A stretch of 53,000 bases of DNA from an uncultured Kiloniella sp. GTDB taxonomy: Bacteria > Pseudomonadota > Alphaproteobacteria > Kiloniellales > Kiloniellaceae. Location of the stretch: NCBI RefSeq assembly GCF_937128705.1, contig NZ_CAKZMP010000041.1, positions 1 through 53,000 on the forward strand. The letters run 5' to 3'. The notes beneath the pieces were generated by a model. It made no database searches and was not told where the DNA came from. It saw only the letters and a program-made list of their open reading frames with translations. Both the position numbers and the translations under genes were made by a program. Positions 42,882 through 50,426 of this stretch are shown in pieces. Every line of letters begins with the position of its first letter. Within the stretch, counting starts at the first letter, position 1.

Positions 42882-44177
42882 ATGTCAGAAATTTATTTAA
42901 CCCTTCTTCTCATGCTTACACTCTTTGCTCTTTTAGGGTCTGGGGTCTGGGTTGCCTTCTCCCTGTTTGGTGTCGGTATCTTTGGGATGGCCCTCTTCAC
43001 TGACGCCCCTGTTGGCGATGTCCTCGCAACAACCGTTTGGGGTGCCAGTAATCACTGGGCGCTTGCAGCCCTTCCACTATTTATCTGGATGGGTGAAATC
43101 CTGTTCCGATCTCGCTTGTCCGAAGACATGTTCAGTGGCCTGTCCCCCTGGATGGGAAAGGTGCCGGGCAAACTGCTCCACGTAAATATTTTTGGCTGTG
43201 CTATCTTTGCAGCCGTATCTGGCTCGTCTGCAGCAACAGCGGCAACCATCGGGAAAATGTCAATTCCAGAATTGTCAAAGCGCAAATACCCCGAAAGCAT
43301 GATGATCGGAACTCTGGCCGGATCAGCCACCCTTGGCTTACTTATACCCCCATCTATCATCCTGATCGTTTATGGCGTTGCTACCGAGCAATCCATCGCC
43401 CGTCTTTTCATCGCAGGTGTCATACCCGGCCTACTTCTCGTCGGCTTGTTTGTCGGCTTTGTTATTATTTGGGCACTAATGAACAAAGACATTTTGCCAG
43501 ATGTAATCGAAGAAATCTCATTGGGCGAAAAGCTTAAGCGCGCAAAAAGTCTCCTTCCTGTTGTCATACTGATTAGTGGCGTCATCGGTTCAATTTATAC
43601 CGGAATCGCTTCACCTACAGACGCTGCGGCTGTTGGCGTTGTTCTTGCTCTTCTTTTGTCTTGGTTTACGGGCGACTTGAACAAAACAACATTTTTCGAA
43701 GGGCTGATGGGCGCGACGAAAACATCCTGTATGATCGCTTTTATTCTAGCCGGCGCTGCCTTTTTAACGGTTGCAATGGGCTTCACAGGCATTCCCAAGC
43801 TATTGGCAGAATGGATTGGCGGCCTAGAGCTCAGCCCCTACGCTCTTCTAGCTGCACTTACGGTATTCTTTGTTGTACTGGGCTGCTTTCTCGACGGCAT
43901 CAGTGTTGTCGTTCTAACCACATCCGTTATCATGCCAATGGTAGAACAGGCCGGAATTGATCCACTTTGGTTTGGTATCTACATTGTGATTGTTGTTGAA
44001 ATGTCACAAATCACACCACCGGTCGGCTTCAATCTTTTTGTCTTACAGGCCTTAACCGGGCGAAATATCTTAACCGTTGCAAAGGCTGCCCTACCGTTCT
44101 TTGGTCTGCTGGTTCTTGCGCTGGCTATTATTATTGCCGTACCAGAAATCGTCACCTATCTTCCCAATAATATGTAA
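42882..44177 (+). CDS. TRAP transporter large permease (DctM)
   Basis: The 431-residue protein has about 12 helices, with the DctM stretches LAALPLFIWMGEILFRS, AVSGSSAATAATIGKMSIPEL, TLAGSATLGLLIPPSIILIVYG and FLDGISVVVLTTSVIMP. MSQITPPVGFNLFVLQ near the C-terminus is diagnostic. It completes the dctP-dctQ-dctM importer facing the 5-oxoprolinase genes and precedes a MarR-like regulator gene. Confidence 0.93.
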   Translation: MSEIYLTLLLMLTLFALLGSGVWVAFSLFGVGIFGMALFTDAPVGDVLATTVWGASNHWALAALPLFIWMGEILFRSRLSEDMFSGLSPWMGKVPGKLLHVNIFGCAIFAAVSGSSAATAATIGKMSIPELSKRKYPESMMIGTLAGSATLGLLIPPSIILIVYGVATEQSIARLFIAGVIPGLLLVGLFVGFVIIWALMNKDILPDVIEEISLGEKLKRAKSLLPVVILISGVIGSIYTGIASPTDAAAVGVVLALLLSWFTGDLNKTTFFEGLMGATKTSCMIAFILAGAAFLTVAMGFTGIPKLLAEWIGGLELSPYALLAALTVFFVVLGCFLDGISVVVLTTSVIMPMVEQAGIDPLWFGIYIVIVVEMSQITPPVGFNLFVLQALTGRNILTVAKAALPFFGLLVLALAIIIAVPEIVTYLPNNM

Positions 44178-44233
44178 GCAGGTTTTAACACCATCCACGA
44201 GATAACCCGTTCTATTAATCAAAAGGTCCCAGT

Positions 44234-44755
44234 ATGTCTGACACACCCAAAACCCCGCGCCACATCGTTTCATCGGAACACCTGGCCAGTGATCAAGGGT
44301 GGCAGATGAGCGAACTGGAATACGGTTTGATAATTGCCTTTAACGGTTTTTCCCGCTGGATGGTGCGTTGTATGAATGCTGCGGGGCATCAAGACTTTAA
44401 TCCGCTTGATGTTCTGGTGCTCCACAACGTAAATCATCGCAACAGGGAAAAGCGGCTAAACGACATCTGCTTTGTTCTTAATGTTGAAGATCCGCATACC
44501 GTGAACTATTCTCTGAAGAAGCTGATCAAGGGTAAGCTGGTCAAGGGCACAAAAAAAGGGAAAGAGATTTTCTATTCTACCACAGAAGAAGGCGCAGAAG
44601 CCTGCTCTGAATACAGAAAAATTCGCGAACTCTGCCTGATTGATCCTGCGGTAGCGACAGATACCCGATTTGACGAAGTTGCCCACACAGCACAGATTTT
44701 ACGTAGCATTTCAGGCCTTTACGACCAAGCCTCCAGAGCGGCGGCGTCTCTTTAG
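44234..44755 (+). CDS. winged-helix (MarR-like) regulator
   Basis: The 173-residue protein has a winged-helix core (FNPLDVLVLHNVNHRNREKRLNDICF, then DPHTVNYSLKKLIKGKLV and the wing KGTKKGKEIFYSTTEEG). This matches a MarR-like regulator group that often travels with TRAP or 5-oxoprolinase genes. It lies 56 bases after dctM on the same strand and is probably co-transcribed. The TTGAC-N5-GTCAA site in the divergent promoter is a candidate operator. Ligand unknown; a product of the pathway such as glutamate or 5-oxoproline is possible. Confidence 0.8.
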   Translation: MSDTPKTPRHIVSSEHLASDQGWQMSELEYGLIIAFNGFSRWMVRCMNAAGHQDFNPLDVLVLHNVNHRNREKRLNDICFVLNVEDPHTVNYSLKKLIKGKLVKGTKKGKEIFYSTTEEGAEACSEYRKIRELCLIDPAVATDTRFDEVAHTAQILRSISGLYDQASRAAASL

Positions 44756-44885
44756 CCCCTTAAAAATCAAACGCATTCTGCCTATTTAGTTTCGTCGCAC
44801 CCTTTATTGACTCGTAAAATTTGCGAAATGATCCCACTTGTTCTAACGTAAATAAATAATAAGAATACGAGAACAGGCGTATTCA

Positions 44886-44902
44886 GTGGAACAAAGTTCC
44901 AC
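44886..44902. promoter_or_regulatory. 17-bp palindrome upstream of GAF-Fis regulator gene
   Basis: GTGGAAC-AAA-GTTCCAC is a perfect inverted repeat with 7-bp arms, 123 bases before the start of the GAF-Fis gene. Symmetric GGAAC/GTTCC sites are typical of Fis-type dimeric regulators of the AcoR kind, so autoregulation is possible. Confidence 0.5.
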
Positions 44903-44964
44903 ATAAAAAATAAAGGGATTAGTGAAACCATAAAAATAATGGTGCACTAGAAACGTCAGGAATA

Positions 44965-45010
44965 GAGCAACCATTCAAGATACAGCTTTGTATTTTCTTG
45001 TGAATTGCTC
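44965..45010 (+). other. long imperfect hairpin in leader of GAF-Fis gene
   Basis: GAGCAA (44965) pairs with TTGCTC (45005-45010). TTCAAGA pairs with TCTTG-TGAA with small bulges, and TACA (44981-44984) pairs with TGTA (44989-44992) around GCTT. The hairpin ends 4 bases before the GGGG ribosome site and 14 bases before the ATG, so it could influence translation or mRNA stability. Confidence 0.45.
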
Positions 45011-45024
45011 TTGGGGCAACGAAC

Positions 45025-46002
45025 ATGGGATCGACCAGTAACCACGCAACACATGTGGAAAATACATTAGAAACAAATGGTGCCGCACAAACCGAAATCG
45101 CGGCGTCTTGGCGGCGCTCGAAACTATTGCATCATCTCTCCCCTGATTACAGGCGCCCCCCTGAACGCATATCTTCGCACGAACTGAAACAAGCCCGTGA
45201 AAAATTGGGCCCGCTGATTCACACAGCAGAAACCAGTTTAGACAATCTGTATCTTGCAGTGGGAAATGCAGGTTGTTGCGTTGTCCTTGCAGATGCAAGC
45301 GGCATTGCCGTTGATCGGCGCGGCGCGGGCAGCGACGAAAAGACTTATGATGAATGGGGCCTTTGTACCGGGGCTTTATGGAGTGAAGAAAGTGAAGGCA
45401 CCAATGGTATTGGCACCTGTATCGTTGAACAACGCGCGTTAACAATTCACAAAGACCAACATTTCCATAGCAAGAACATAAACTTGTCTTGTAGTGCGGC
45501 CCCCATATTTGATCACGAAGGTCATCTATTGGCGGCCATTGATGTTTCCTCCAGTCGCGCGGACCTGACACCAGATTTTGCGAGGATTATTTCGCTTTCT
45601 GTGATCAATGCGGCAAGACAGATTGAATCAGAGTACTTTCGCCAAACCTATCATAACGCAGACATCGTATTAGCGACGCCACCTGCCGAACAAAAAAAAT
45701 CTTCAACAAACTTACAGACGGCCCTATTGGCAGTTGATCAAGACGGCATTGTCATTGGCGCTTCACGGGGGGCACGCCGCATCTACGGACTTAAAAACGG
45801 CCCCTTGAAAGAACCCATTTTGCTTGCTGATTTACAGGGCAAACAGGTTAATCACGCCAAAGAGTATGAATTGGCTGAACGTCGGGTTATTTTGCAAGCT
45901 CTGGCACACACTGGTGGCAATATCTCTGCCGCAGCCACCGCTATGGGGATAAGCCGCGCCACGTTACATCGGAAAATAAAGTTTATGAAGTTGGCGATCT
46001 AA
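45025..46002 (+). CDS. GAF-Fis transcriptional regulator lacking AAA+ domain
   Basis: The 325-residue protein has a GAF domain (about residues 60-205, containing WSEESEGTNGIGTC and LSCSAAPIFDHEGHLLAAIDVS). A linker follows, then a C-terminal Fis-type helix-turn-helix (NISAAATAMGISRATLHRKIK). N-terminal features (EIAASWRRSK and the YRRPPERIS stretch) match AcoR-like activators, but the sigma-54 AAA+ ATPase module with GAFTGA is absent. It must therefore act on ordinary promoters as activator or repressor. It follows the MarR-like gene by 269 bases with its own palindrome and leader hairpin. Its target is unknown. Confidence 0.85.
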   Translation: MGSTSNHATHVENTLETNGAAQTEIAASWRRSKLLHHLSPDYRRPPERISSHELKQAREKLGPLIHTAETSLDNLYLAVGNAGCCVVLADASGIAVDRRGAGSDEKTYDEWGLCTGALWSEESEGTNGIGTCIVEQRALTIHKDQHFHSKNINLSCSAAPIFDHEGHLLAAIDVSSSRADLTPDFARIISLSVINAARQIESEYFRQTYHNADIVLATPPAEQKKSSTNLQTALLAVDQDGIVIGASRGARRIYGLKNGPLKEPILLADLQGKQVNHAKEYELAERRVILQALAHTGGNISAAATAMGISRATLHRKIKFMKLAI

Positions 46003-46063
46003 CCAGATCAATAAAACGCCTTCCCTTATGCCAATCTGGTTCTTGCGCCAATCAAGGCCACTT

Positions 46064-47062
46064 TTACTTTGAACGAACAGGCACATCGTACTTCTTTAGA
46101 AGCCGTCGAAATTGATGATAACTCAACGACAAGGCTTGCGCGGCATCAGTTTGGTTAAACTGATACTTTTCTAGTGTTTGCGTAAGAATTTTTCGCTCAA
46201 AGCCCGAAACTGCTTTCGCAAAGTCATCAATGGCCAGACTCTTGTTCTCGACAAGTCCATCTTGTTTCTTATCAGTTGCCCCAAAACGCCATGGGCTGTC
46301 AAAGGGGTCAATATATATCTCATCAATAGCGACGTCAGAAACTGGCAACCTGCAAATCGTACGCTCAACAGCATTCTTAAGCTCTCTGACATTACCAGGC
46401 CAAGCATAGCCAACAAGCTGTCTTCGCGCCTGCTCCGAAAAGCCGGAAAAAAGATCACGCCCCACCTCCCGCGTAACTTCCAGAGCAAAGTGATGAGCTA
46501 AAGTCAAAATATCCCGCGGCCGAACTCGTAAAGGCGGTAGCGTAACAACATCAAAAGCCAATCGATCCAGCAAATCAGCACGAAAACCACCTTCCTCGGC
46601 CAAAGCAGGTAAATCCACATTAGCAGCCCCAATTACTCGGACATCAACCTGGAGTGTTTCGCTACCCCCTACCCGCTCAAATTCACCATATTCAATAACA
46701 CGCAGCACTTTCTCCTGCACCGCACTGGACGCTGTGGCAATTTCATCCAAAATGAGTGTCCCACCATCTGCCCGCTCAAATCGCCCGACATGTGTCCGCT
46801 GTGCCCCGGTAAATGCCCCCCTCTCATGCCCAAACAGTTCACTTTCCAGCAAGCTATCGTTTAAGGCAGCGCAGTTAATCTTAACCAAAGGACCATCCCA
46901 GCGACGGGACAGGTAATGTAAACGAGACGTAAACAACTCTTTGCCTGTTCCCCGCTCCCCGACCACAAGACAAGGCTTATCAATCATGGCTAGCTGAGAT
47001 GTCTTTTCGACCACATCCAAAAAATGAGGATCTTCACCGATTATGTTAACTAGAGAGTCCAT
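46064..47062 (-). CDS. pspF: PspF, sigma-54 activator of the phage shock operon
   Basis: The 332-residue enhancer-binding protein has no N-terminal sensory domain. It starts directly with the AAA+ domain: Walker A GERGTGKE (35-42), the sigma-54 contact GAFTGA (82-87) and Walker B GGTLILDEI. The C-terminal Fis-type helix-turn-helix reads NQTDAAQALSLSYHQFRRLLKKY. This is the PspF layout, confirmed by divergent pspABC. In E. coli, PspF activates psp transcription and is held inactive by PspA. The start codon lies 17 bases from a candidate binding palindrome, which suits autorepression. Confidence 0.95.
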   Translation of the reverse strand: MDSLVNIIGEDPHFLDVVEKTSQLAMIDKPCLVVGERGTGKELFTSRLHYLSRRWDGPLVKINCAALNDSLLESELFGHERGAFTGAQRTHVGRFERADGGTLILDEIATASSAVQEKVLRVIEYGEFERVGGSETLQVDVRVIGAANVDLPALAEEGGFRADLLDRLAFDVVTLPPLRVRPRDILTLAHHFALEVTREVGRDLFSGFSEQARRQLVGYAWPGNVRELKNAVERTICRLPVSDVAIDEIYIDPFDSPWRFGATDKKQDGLVENKSLAIDDFAKAVSGFERKILTQTLEKYQFNQTDAAQALSLSYHQFRRLLKKYDVPVRSK

Positions 47063-47079
47063 ATAATTAGCTATAATAG

Positions 47080-47109
47080 TTATCGATTTTCACCATTAAA
47101 TATCGATAA
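47080..47109. promoter_or_regulatory. candidate PspF upstream activating site
   Basis: TTATCGAT (47080-47087) and ATCGATAA (47102-47109) form a perfect inverted repeat with centres 22 bases apart (two helical turns). The site lies 60-90 bases upstream of the sigma-54 promoter and just before pspF, where PspF enhancer sites are expected. Confidence 0.5.
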
Positions 47110-47168
47110 TAATAATTAACATTTCAAGCAATTCTTTTAAACTATTGTTTTTATACGAAGATTAAAAC

Positions 47169-47184
47169 TGGCACACCTCGTGCA
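47169..47184 (+). promoter_or_regulatory. sigma-54 (-24/-12) promoter of pspABC
   Basis: TGGCAC (47169-47174), five bases, then GTGCA matches TGGCAC-N5-TTGCA with one change. The GG and GC dinucleotides are 12 bases apart, as required. It lies 55 bases before pspA and opposite pspF. Confidence 0.85.
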
Positions 47185-47223
47185 ATCTATCTAAGTATTC
47201 TTACTCCTCGAAAGGAAATTGTT

Positions 47224-47892
47224 ATGAGTATCTTTTCCCGTCTGACCGACATTGTTAATTCCAACATCAATTCATTGTTGGACCGTGCGGAAGAACCGGA
47301 AAAAATGGCCCGTCTTATGATTCAGGAAATGGAAGATACCTTGATTGAGGTACGCTCATCTTCTGTAAAGGCAATCGCCGATAAAAAAGATATCGAAAAG
47401 AAGCTAACCGCACTTGAGACATCTAGAGCTGAATGGGCCACCAAAGCAGAATTCGCCCTATCAAAAGGCCGTGACGATCTTGCCAAAGGTGCCCTTTTGG
47501 CAAAAAGAAAAATTGAAGAGCAAGCCGGCGCCCTTCAAACGGAGTTGGGTTATATAGAAGAAAGCCTCGCCAAATCTAGCGACGACCTTTCAAAGCTTCA
47601 GGTAAAGCTCGACGAAGCCAAGGCAAAGAAAAAGTCGATGGAAATCCGTTTAAACACAGCGGAAAAAAGAGTTAAACTTCGCAAGACAACCTACGACGGT
47701 CGCGTTGACGATGCTCTGGCCCGCTATGATAATCTGGAACGTAAAATCACAGAGCTTGATGCCGAGGCTGATTCATACGATCTTGGAAAATCCAAGACAC
47801 TTAATGATGAGTTCTCTGAATTGGAAGCTGAATCAGAAATTGCCGATGAACTCGCGGCACTTAAAGCAAAAATGGCCAAGCCTAAAAAGTGA
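47224..47892 (+). CDS. pspA: phage shock protein PspA
   Basis: The 222-residue protein is almost entirely coiled coil with the PspA/IM30 N-terminus (IFSRLTDIVNSNINSLLDRAEEPEKMARLMIQEME) and long heptad-rich helices. It belongs to the ESCRT-III-like family that forms membrane-stabilising scaffolds. In its free form it inhibits PspF. The ATG follows an AAAGGAAA site in a sigma-54-dependent leader. First gene of pspABC. Confidence 0.95.
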   Translation: MSIFSRLTDIVNSNINSLLDRAEEPEKMARLMIQEMEDTLIEVRSSSVKAIADKKDIEKKLTALETSRAEWATKAEFALSKGRDDLAKGALLAKRKIEEQAGALQTELGYIEESLAKSSDDLSKLQVKLDEAKAKKKSMEIRLNTAEKRVKLRKTTYDGRVDDALARYDNLERKITELDAEADSYDLGKSKTLNDEFSELEAESEIADELAALKAKMAKPKK

Positions 47893-47967
47893 TGCCTTCA
47901 CCTATAACGGTCCAGAGCGGCCGGGATTTAGAATAAACAGATTTTAACTGAGAAAGAATTTAAAACA

Positions 47968-48195
47968 ATGAGCTTCGCTGTAGCTTTCTTCGTCCCCTTG
48001 GTAGTGTTTTTATCTATCGTTGCCCCGCTCTGGATCATTTTTCACTACATCACAAAGTGGAAAACAATGAAAAAACAAGATCTGGGAAATGGTATGGTTG
48101 CCGTCCCCAAAGATGAGCTTTTAAAAATGCGTGACGTTGCGAGAAAGTTGGCAGATCGCGTTGCCACGCTTGAAAAAGTGCTCGAACAGGATTGA
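47968..48195 (+). CDS. pspB: phage shock protein PspB
   Basis: The 75-residue protein has one N-terminal membrane helix (AVAFFVPLVVFLSIVAPLWIIFHY) and a charged helical tail (KDELLKMRDVARKLADRVATLEKVLEQ). It is the usual size and layout of PspB, which with PspC senses envelope stress and releases PspA from PspF. It lies 75 bases after pspA. Confidence 0.92.
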   Translation: MSFAVAFFVPLVVFLSIVAPLWIIFHYITKWKTMKKQDLGNGMVAVPKDELLKMRDVARKLADRVATLEKVLEQD

Positions 48196-48271
48196 TCGTC
48201 AAGCCTTTCATCCACGCAGCAGCAACTTCACCGCAATAGATTAAGCGACCGGAAGAGAACGGGATATTAAG

Positions 48272-48769
48272 ATGCAAAATCATAGAAAAAAATCAGGCTG
48301 TCACAGTTACCAGGCTCACCACCACCAAGGGCCTGTAAAAAGAGTCACACGCGCGTTGGCTGACCGTTTTGGCGTCCCAAGGAAGCTTGTTCTGGCCGCC
48401 TTTATCATTGGCTTATTCATTAACTTTGTTTTGACCTTAATCGTTTTTTTTCTCTCCCTCTACTGGATAAATAACCCCGGTCGGTTAGAGGAAAAGTTCA
48501 ACAAAATGGCTAACAAAACAAAAAACTGGATGAACGGAACAAGCTCTCGCAGCACTCAGACACAATATGCCTACGCAGGCGCACAACAAACATCATCCCG
48601 TCCAGACGGTCATGATAACCACGACAGTGATGATTTGGATTTCTCTGAACTTTGTCGCGAGTTCGAAGATCTGGAACGGCGAACAGCTGATATGGAAAAG
48701 CACGTATCTTCTGAAGAATACAAACTCAATAAAGAGTTCCAAAAAATGAGAAAAGATGGCGACGCTTAA
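48272..48769 (+). CDS. pspC: phage shock protein PspC
   Basis: The 165-residue protein has the PspC domain (VKRVTRALADRFGVPRKLVLAAFIIGLFINFVLTLIVFF) with one amphipathic part and one long membrane helix. A charged cytoplasmic tail with a coiled-coil-like end follows (LCREFEDLERRTADMEKHVSSEEYKLNKEF). The His-rich N-terminus (HSYQAHHHQG) is unusual. A typical PspC leucine-zipper tail is present. The operon ends here at a terminator. Confidence 0.9.
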   Translation: MQNHRKKSGCHSYQAHHHQGPVKRVTRALADRFGVPRKLVLAAFIIGLFINFVLTLIVFFLSLYWINNPGRLEEKFNKMANKTKNWMNGTSSRSTQTQYAYAGAQQTSSRPDGHDNHDSDDLDFSELCREFEDLERRTADMEKHVSSEEYKLNKEFQKMRKDGDA

Positions 48770-48814
48770 CACTCATCGATCTTTTCCAAACAATACCTAT
48801 TTGATTATCCGTAC

Positions 48815-48846
48815 AAAAACCGCTCTGGAATTCAGGGCGGTTTTTT
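48815..48846 (+). terminator. rho-independent terminator of pspABC
   Basis: AAAACCGC (48816-48823) pairs with GCGGTTTT (48837-48844), with further CTG/CAG pairing in the loop, and six T follow from 48841. It ends the psp operon and could also act on the convergent DUF2218 gene. Confidence 0.85.
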
Positions 48847-48885
48847 GTGCAACACCACAATATTAAGTATAATATCACATAGAAA

Positions 48886-49176
48886 TTACCCCGAATATTC
48901 CCAATCCATCTCAAGCTTTTCACGCCACGCAAACTTATCAAGATGAATGGTAATAATTCCTTCGATCTTTTCTAACCTGACGCTATCCTCCGCTTGGCAA
49001 AAAAAGGATAATGTATTTTCATTGGCCTCTATCACACAGTCACCAATGCCAAAATCGACTGTTCCCTTTTCCGGCGTGTATTGAACCGAAACTTTATGCG
49101 CAAAGTGTTTACAAAGCTGCTGTAAATATTTCGAAGCATGTTCGGTTTTGACCGACGCCTTCATCGTCATTGGCAA
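48886..49176 (-). CDS. DUF2218 family protein
   Basis: The 96-residue soluble protein matches the DUF2218 pattern: SVKTEHASKYLQQLCKHFAHK at the start, FGIGDCVIEANENTLSFFCQA in the middle and EKIEGIITIHLDKFAWREKLEMDW at the end. Members often lie next to siderophore or haem uptake genes, as here, and their role is unknown. It follows the iron-type binding protein on the same strand (92-base gap) and is probably part of the same iron-responsive unit. Confidence 0.85.
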   Translation of the reverse strand: MPMTMKASVKTEHASKYLQQLCKHFAHKVSVQYTPEKGTVDFGIGDCVIEANENTLSFFCQAEDSVRLEKIEGIITIHLDKFAWREKLEMDWEYSG

Positions 49177-49268
49177 AATTTAAATCTCCTGGTTTTTATA
49201 ATTTTACGGATTGAACCGCTTTTCGTCTTTTACCGTTATCTTCACAACATACTTATACGTTATGAATT

Positions 49269-50426
49269 TTATTTACCCTGAACGGATGCAGCCCAATAGA
49301 CACCATCTAGAGGAACCGGCTGAAACCGATCAAAATACGTGCCTAGTGTTTCTTCTGGCGCCAAAAACCTGAAACGGTCAGGGTGAAGCCACTTTGCCAT
49401 AACCTGTACGGCAACAACGTTCATCGGGCTATTATAGAAATGATGCCAAATAGCATAGGCCTTTCCTTGTTTAACAGCCTCTAGCTCTCTCAATTCAGGG
49501 CGAGAAAGCGCCGACGTTAAGCTTTTTTCAGCCCTGTCTTTATCCGTATTAGCCCCCAACTGAATAAACTGCGGGAAACGTTCTTCGGTCATGGTAGATC
49601 CAATCGCCGTGCCGATATAAACCTCAGGTTCGTTCAGCAGCAGATACTCACGACTAACCGAACCATGTGTCCCCAGTATCATCTCTCCAAAGACGTTCCG
49701 CCCCCCAGCAGCGTCAATAAACCGCCCCATCATACGCTCTCCGATGGCCTCGCAACACTCAGCTCCCAGACCGACCCGAGATTCCATAAATACCGTTGGA
49801 CGAATGAATTCATTCGGCAGAGCATCTGTAACAAGATCAAGTTGTTCTCGGTAAAAGGCTAAAAACTCTTCTGCCTCGTTCTCTCGCCCCAACAGCTTAC
49901 CAAGAATCTCAATACTCTTAGGTGTGTTCACCAGCGGATCGATCCTGAAATCCAGAATAACAACGGGAACCCCCGCAGCCTCTAACGTCGCAAGAAGCTG
50001 TTTGTCTTTATCATTTGGGCCGTGACCACTTGATAACCCAAAAAATGCAACATCCGGCGCCACAGACAAGGCCTGCTCTAAGCTAAACGATGATGAATTA
50101 CTGCCCCCAATCCGCGGGATATCGTCAAGCCGTGGATATCGACGGCTATATTGGCCATATGATGCAGGATCATATTTTTCAAATTCGCCCATCATCCCGA
50201 CAACACGCTGTGTCGGGTCTTTCCTATCCAGTATCGCCAAGCTAGGAAGGTAGCGTCCCTCTCCCAGGATTAACTTTTCTACTGGCACATTAATTTCTAC
50301 AGACCGACCCGCTAAATCAGTTATTGTCACGGTCTGGCCTGCATTCGCTTGCCCCAAGAACAAACACCCAAGTAACAAAGCTATGGAAAATTTCCCAAAC
50401 ACATACCCAAACCTATACATCGACAT
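49269..50426 (-). CDS. ABC-type iron-siderophore/cobalamin substrate-binding protein
   Basis: The 385-residue protein has a signal peptide (LLLGCLFLGQANA) and a type III (BtuF/FhuD-like) binding domain beginning VTITDLAGRSVEINVPVEKLILG. It contains LSVAPDVAFFGLSSGHGPND and VVILDFRIDPLVNTPKSIEILGKLLGRE. Its ATG overlaps the TonB-receptor stop by one base, so it is coupled to outer-membrane uptake. It is longer than typical members. No FecCD-type permease or ATPase is in the window, so its inner-membrane partner is elsewhere or different. Confidence 0.88.
   Translation of the reverse strand: MSMYRFGYVFGKFSIALLLGCLFLGQANAGQTVTITDLAGRSVEINVPVEKLILGEGRYLPSLAILDRKDPTQRVVGMMGEFEKYDPASYGQYSRRYPRLDDIPRIGGSNSSSFSLEQALSVAPDVAFFGLSSGHGPNDKDKQLLATLEAAGVPVVILDFRIDPLVNTPKSIEILGKLLGRENEAEEFLAFYREQLDLVTDALPNEFIRPTVFMESRVGLGAECCEAIGERMMGRFIDAAGGRNVFGEMILGTHGSVSREYLLLNEPEVYIGTAIGSTMTEERFPQFIQLGANTDKDRAEKSLTSALSRPELRELEAVKQGKAYAIWHHFYNSPMNVVAVQVMAKWLHPDRFRFLAPEETLGTYFDRFQPVPLDGVYWAASVQGK

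Noticed and set aside
44975-45571. 198-residue open frame on the minus strand opposite the GAF-Fis gene
   Set aside because: Its translation is Cys/His/Arg-rich with no family features, whereas the plus strand encodes a clear GAF-Fis protein. It is an antisense shadow.
46001-46041. AACCAGAT/ATCTGGTT inverted repeat between the GAF-Fis gene and convergent pspF
   Set aside because: The 8-bp stem has a 25-base loop and no T-run, so it is weaker than the other terminators and was not listed as one.
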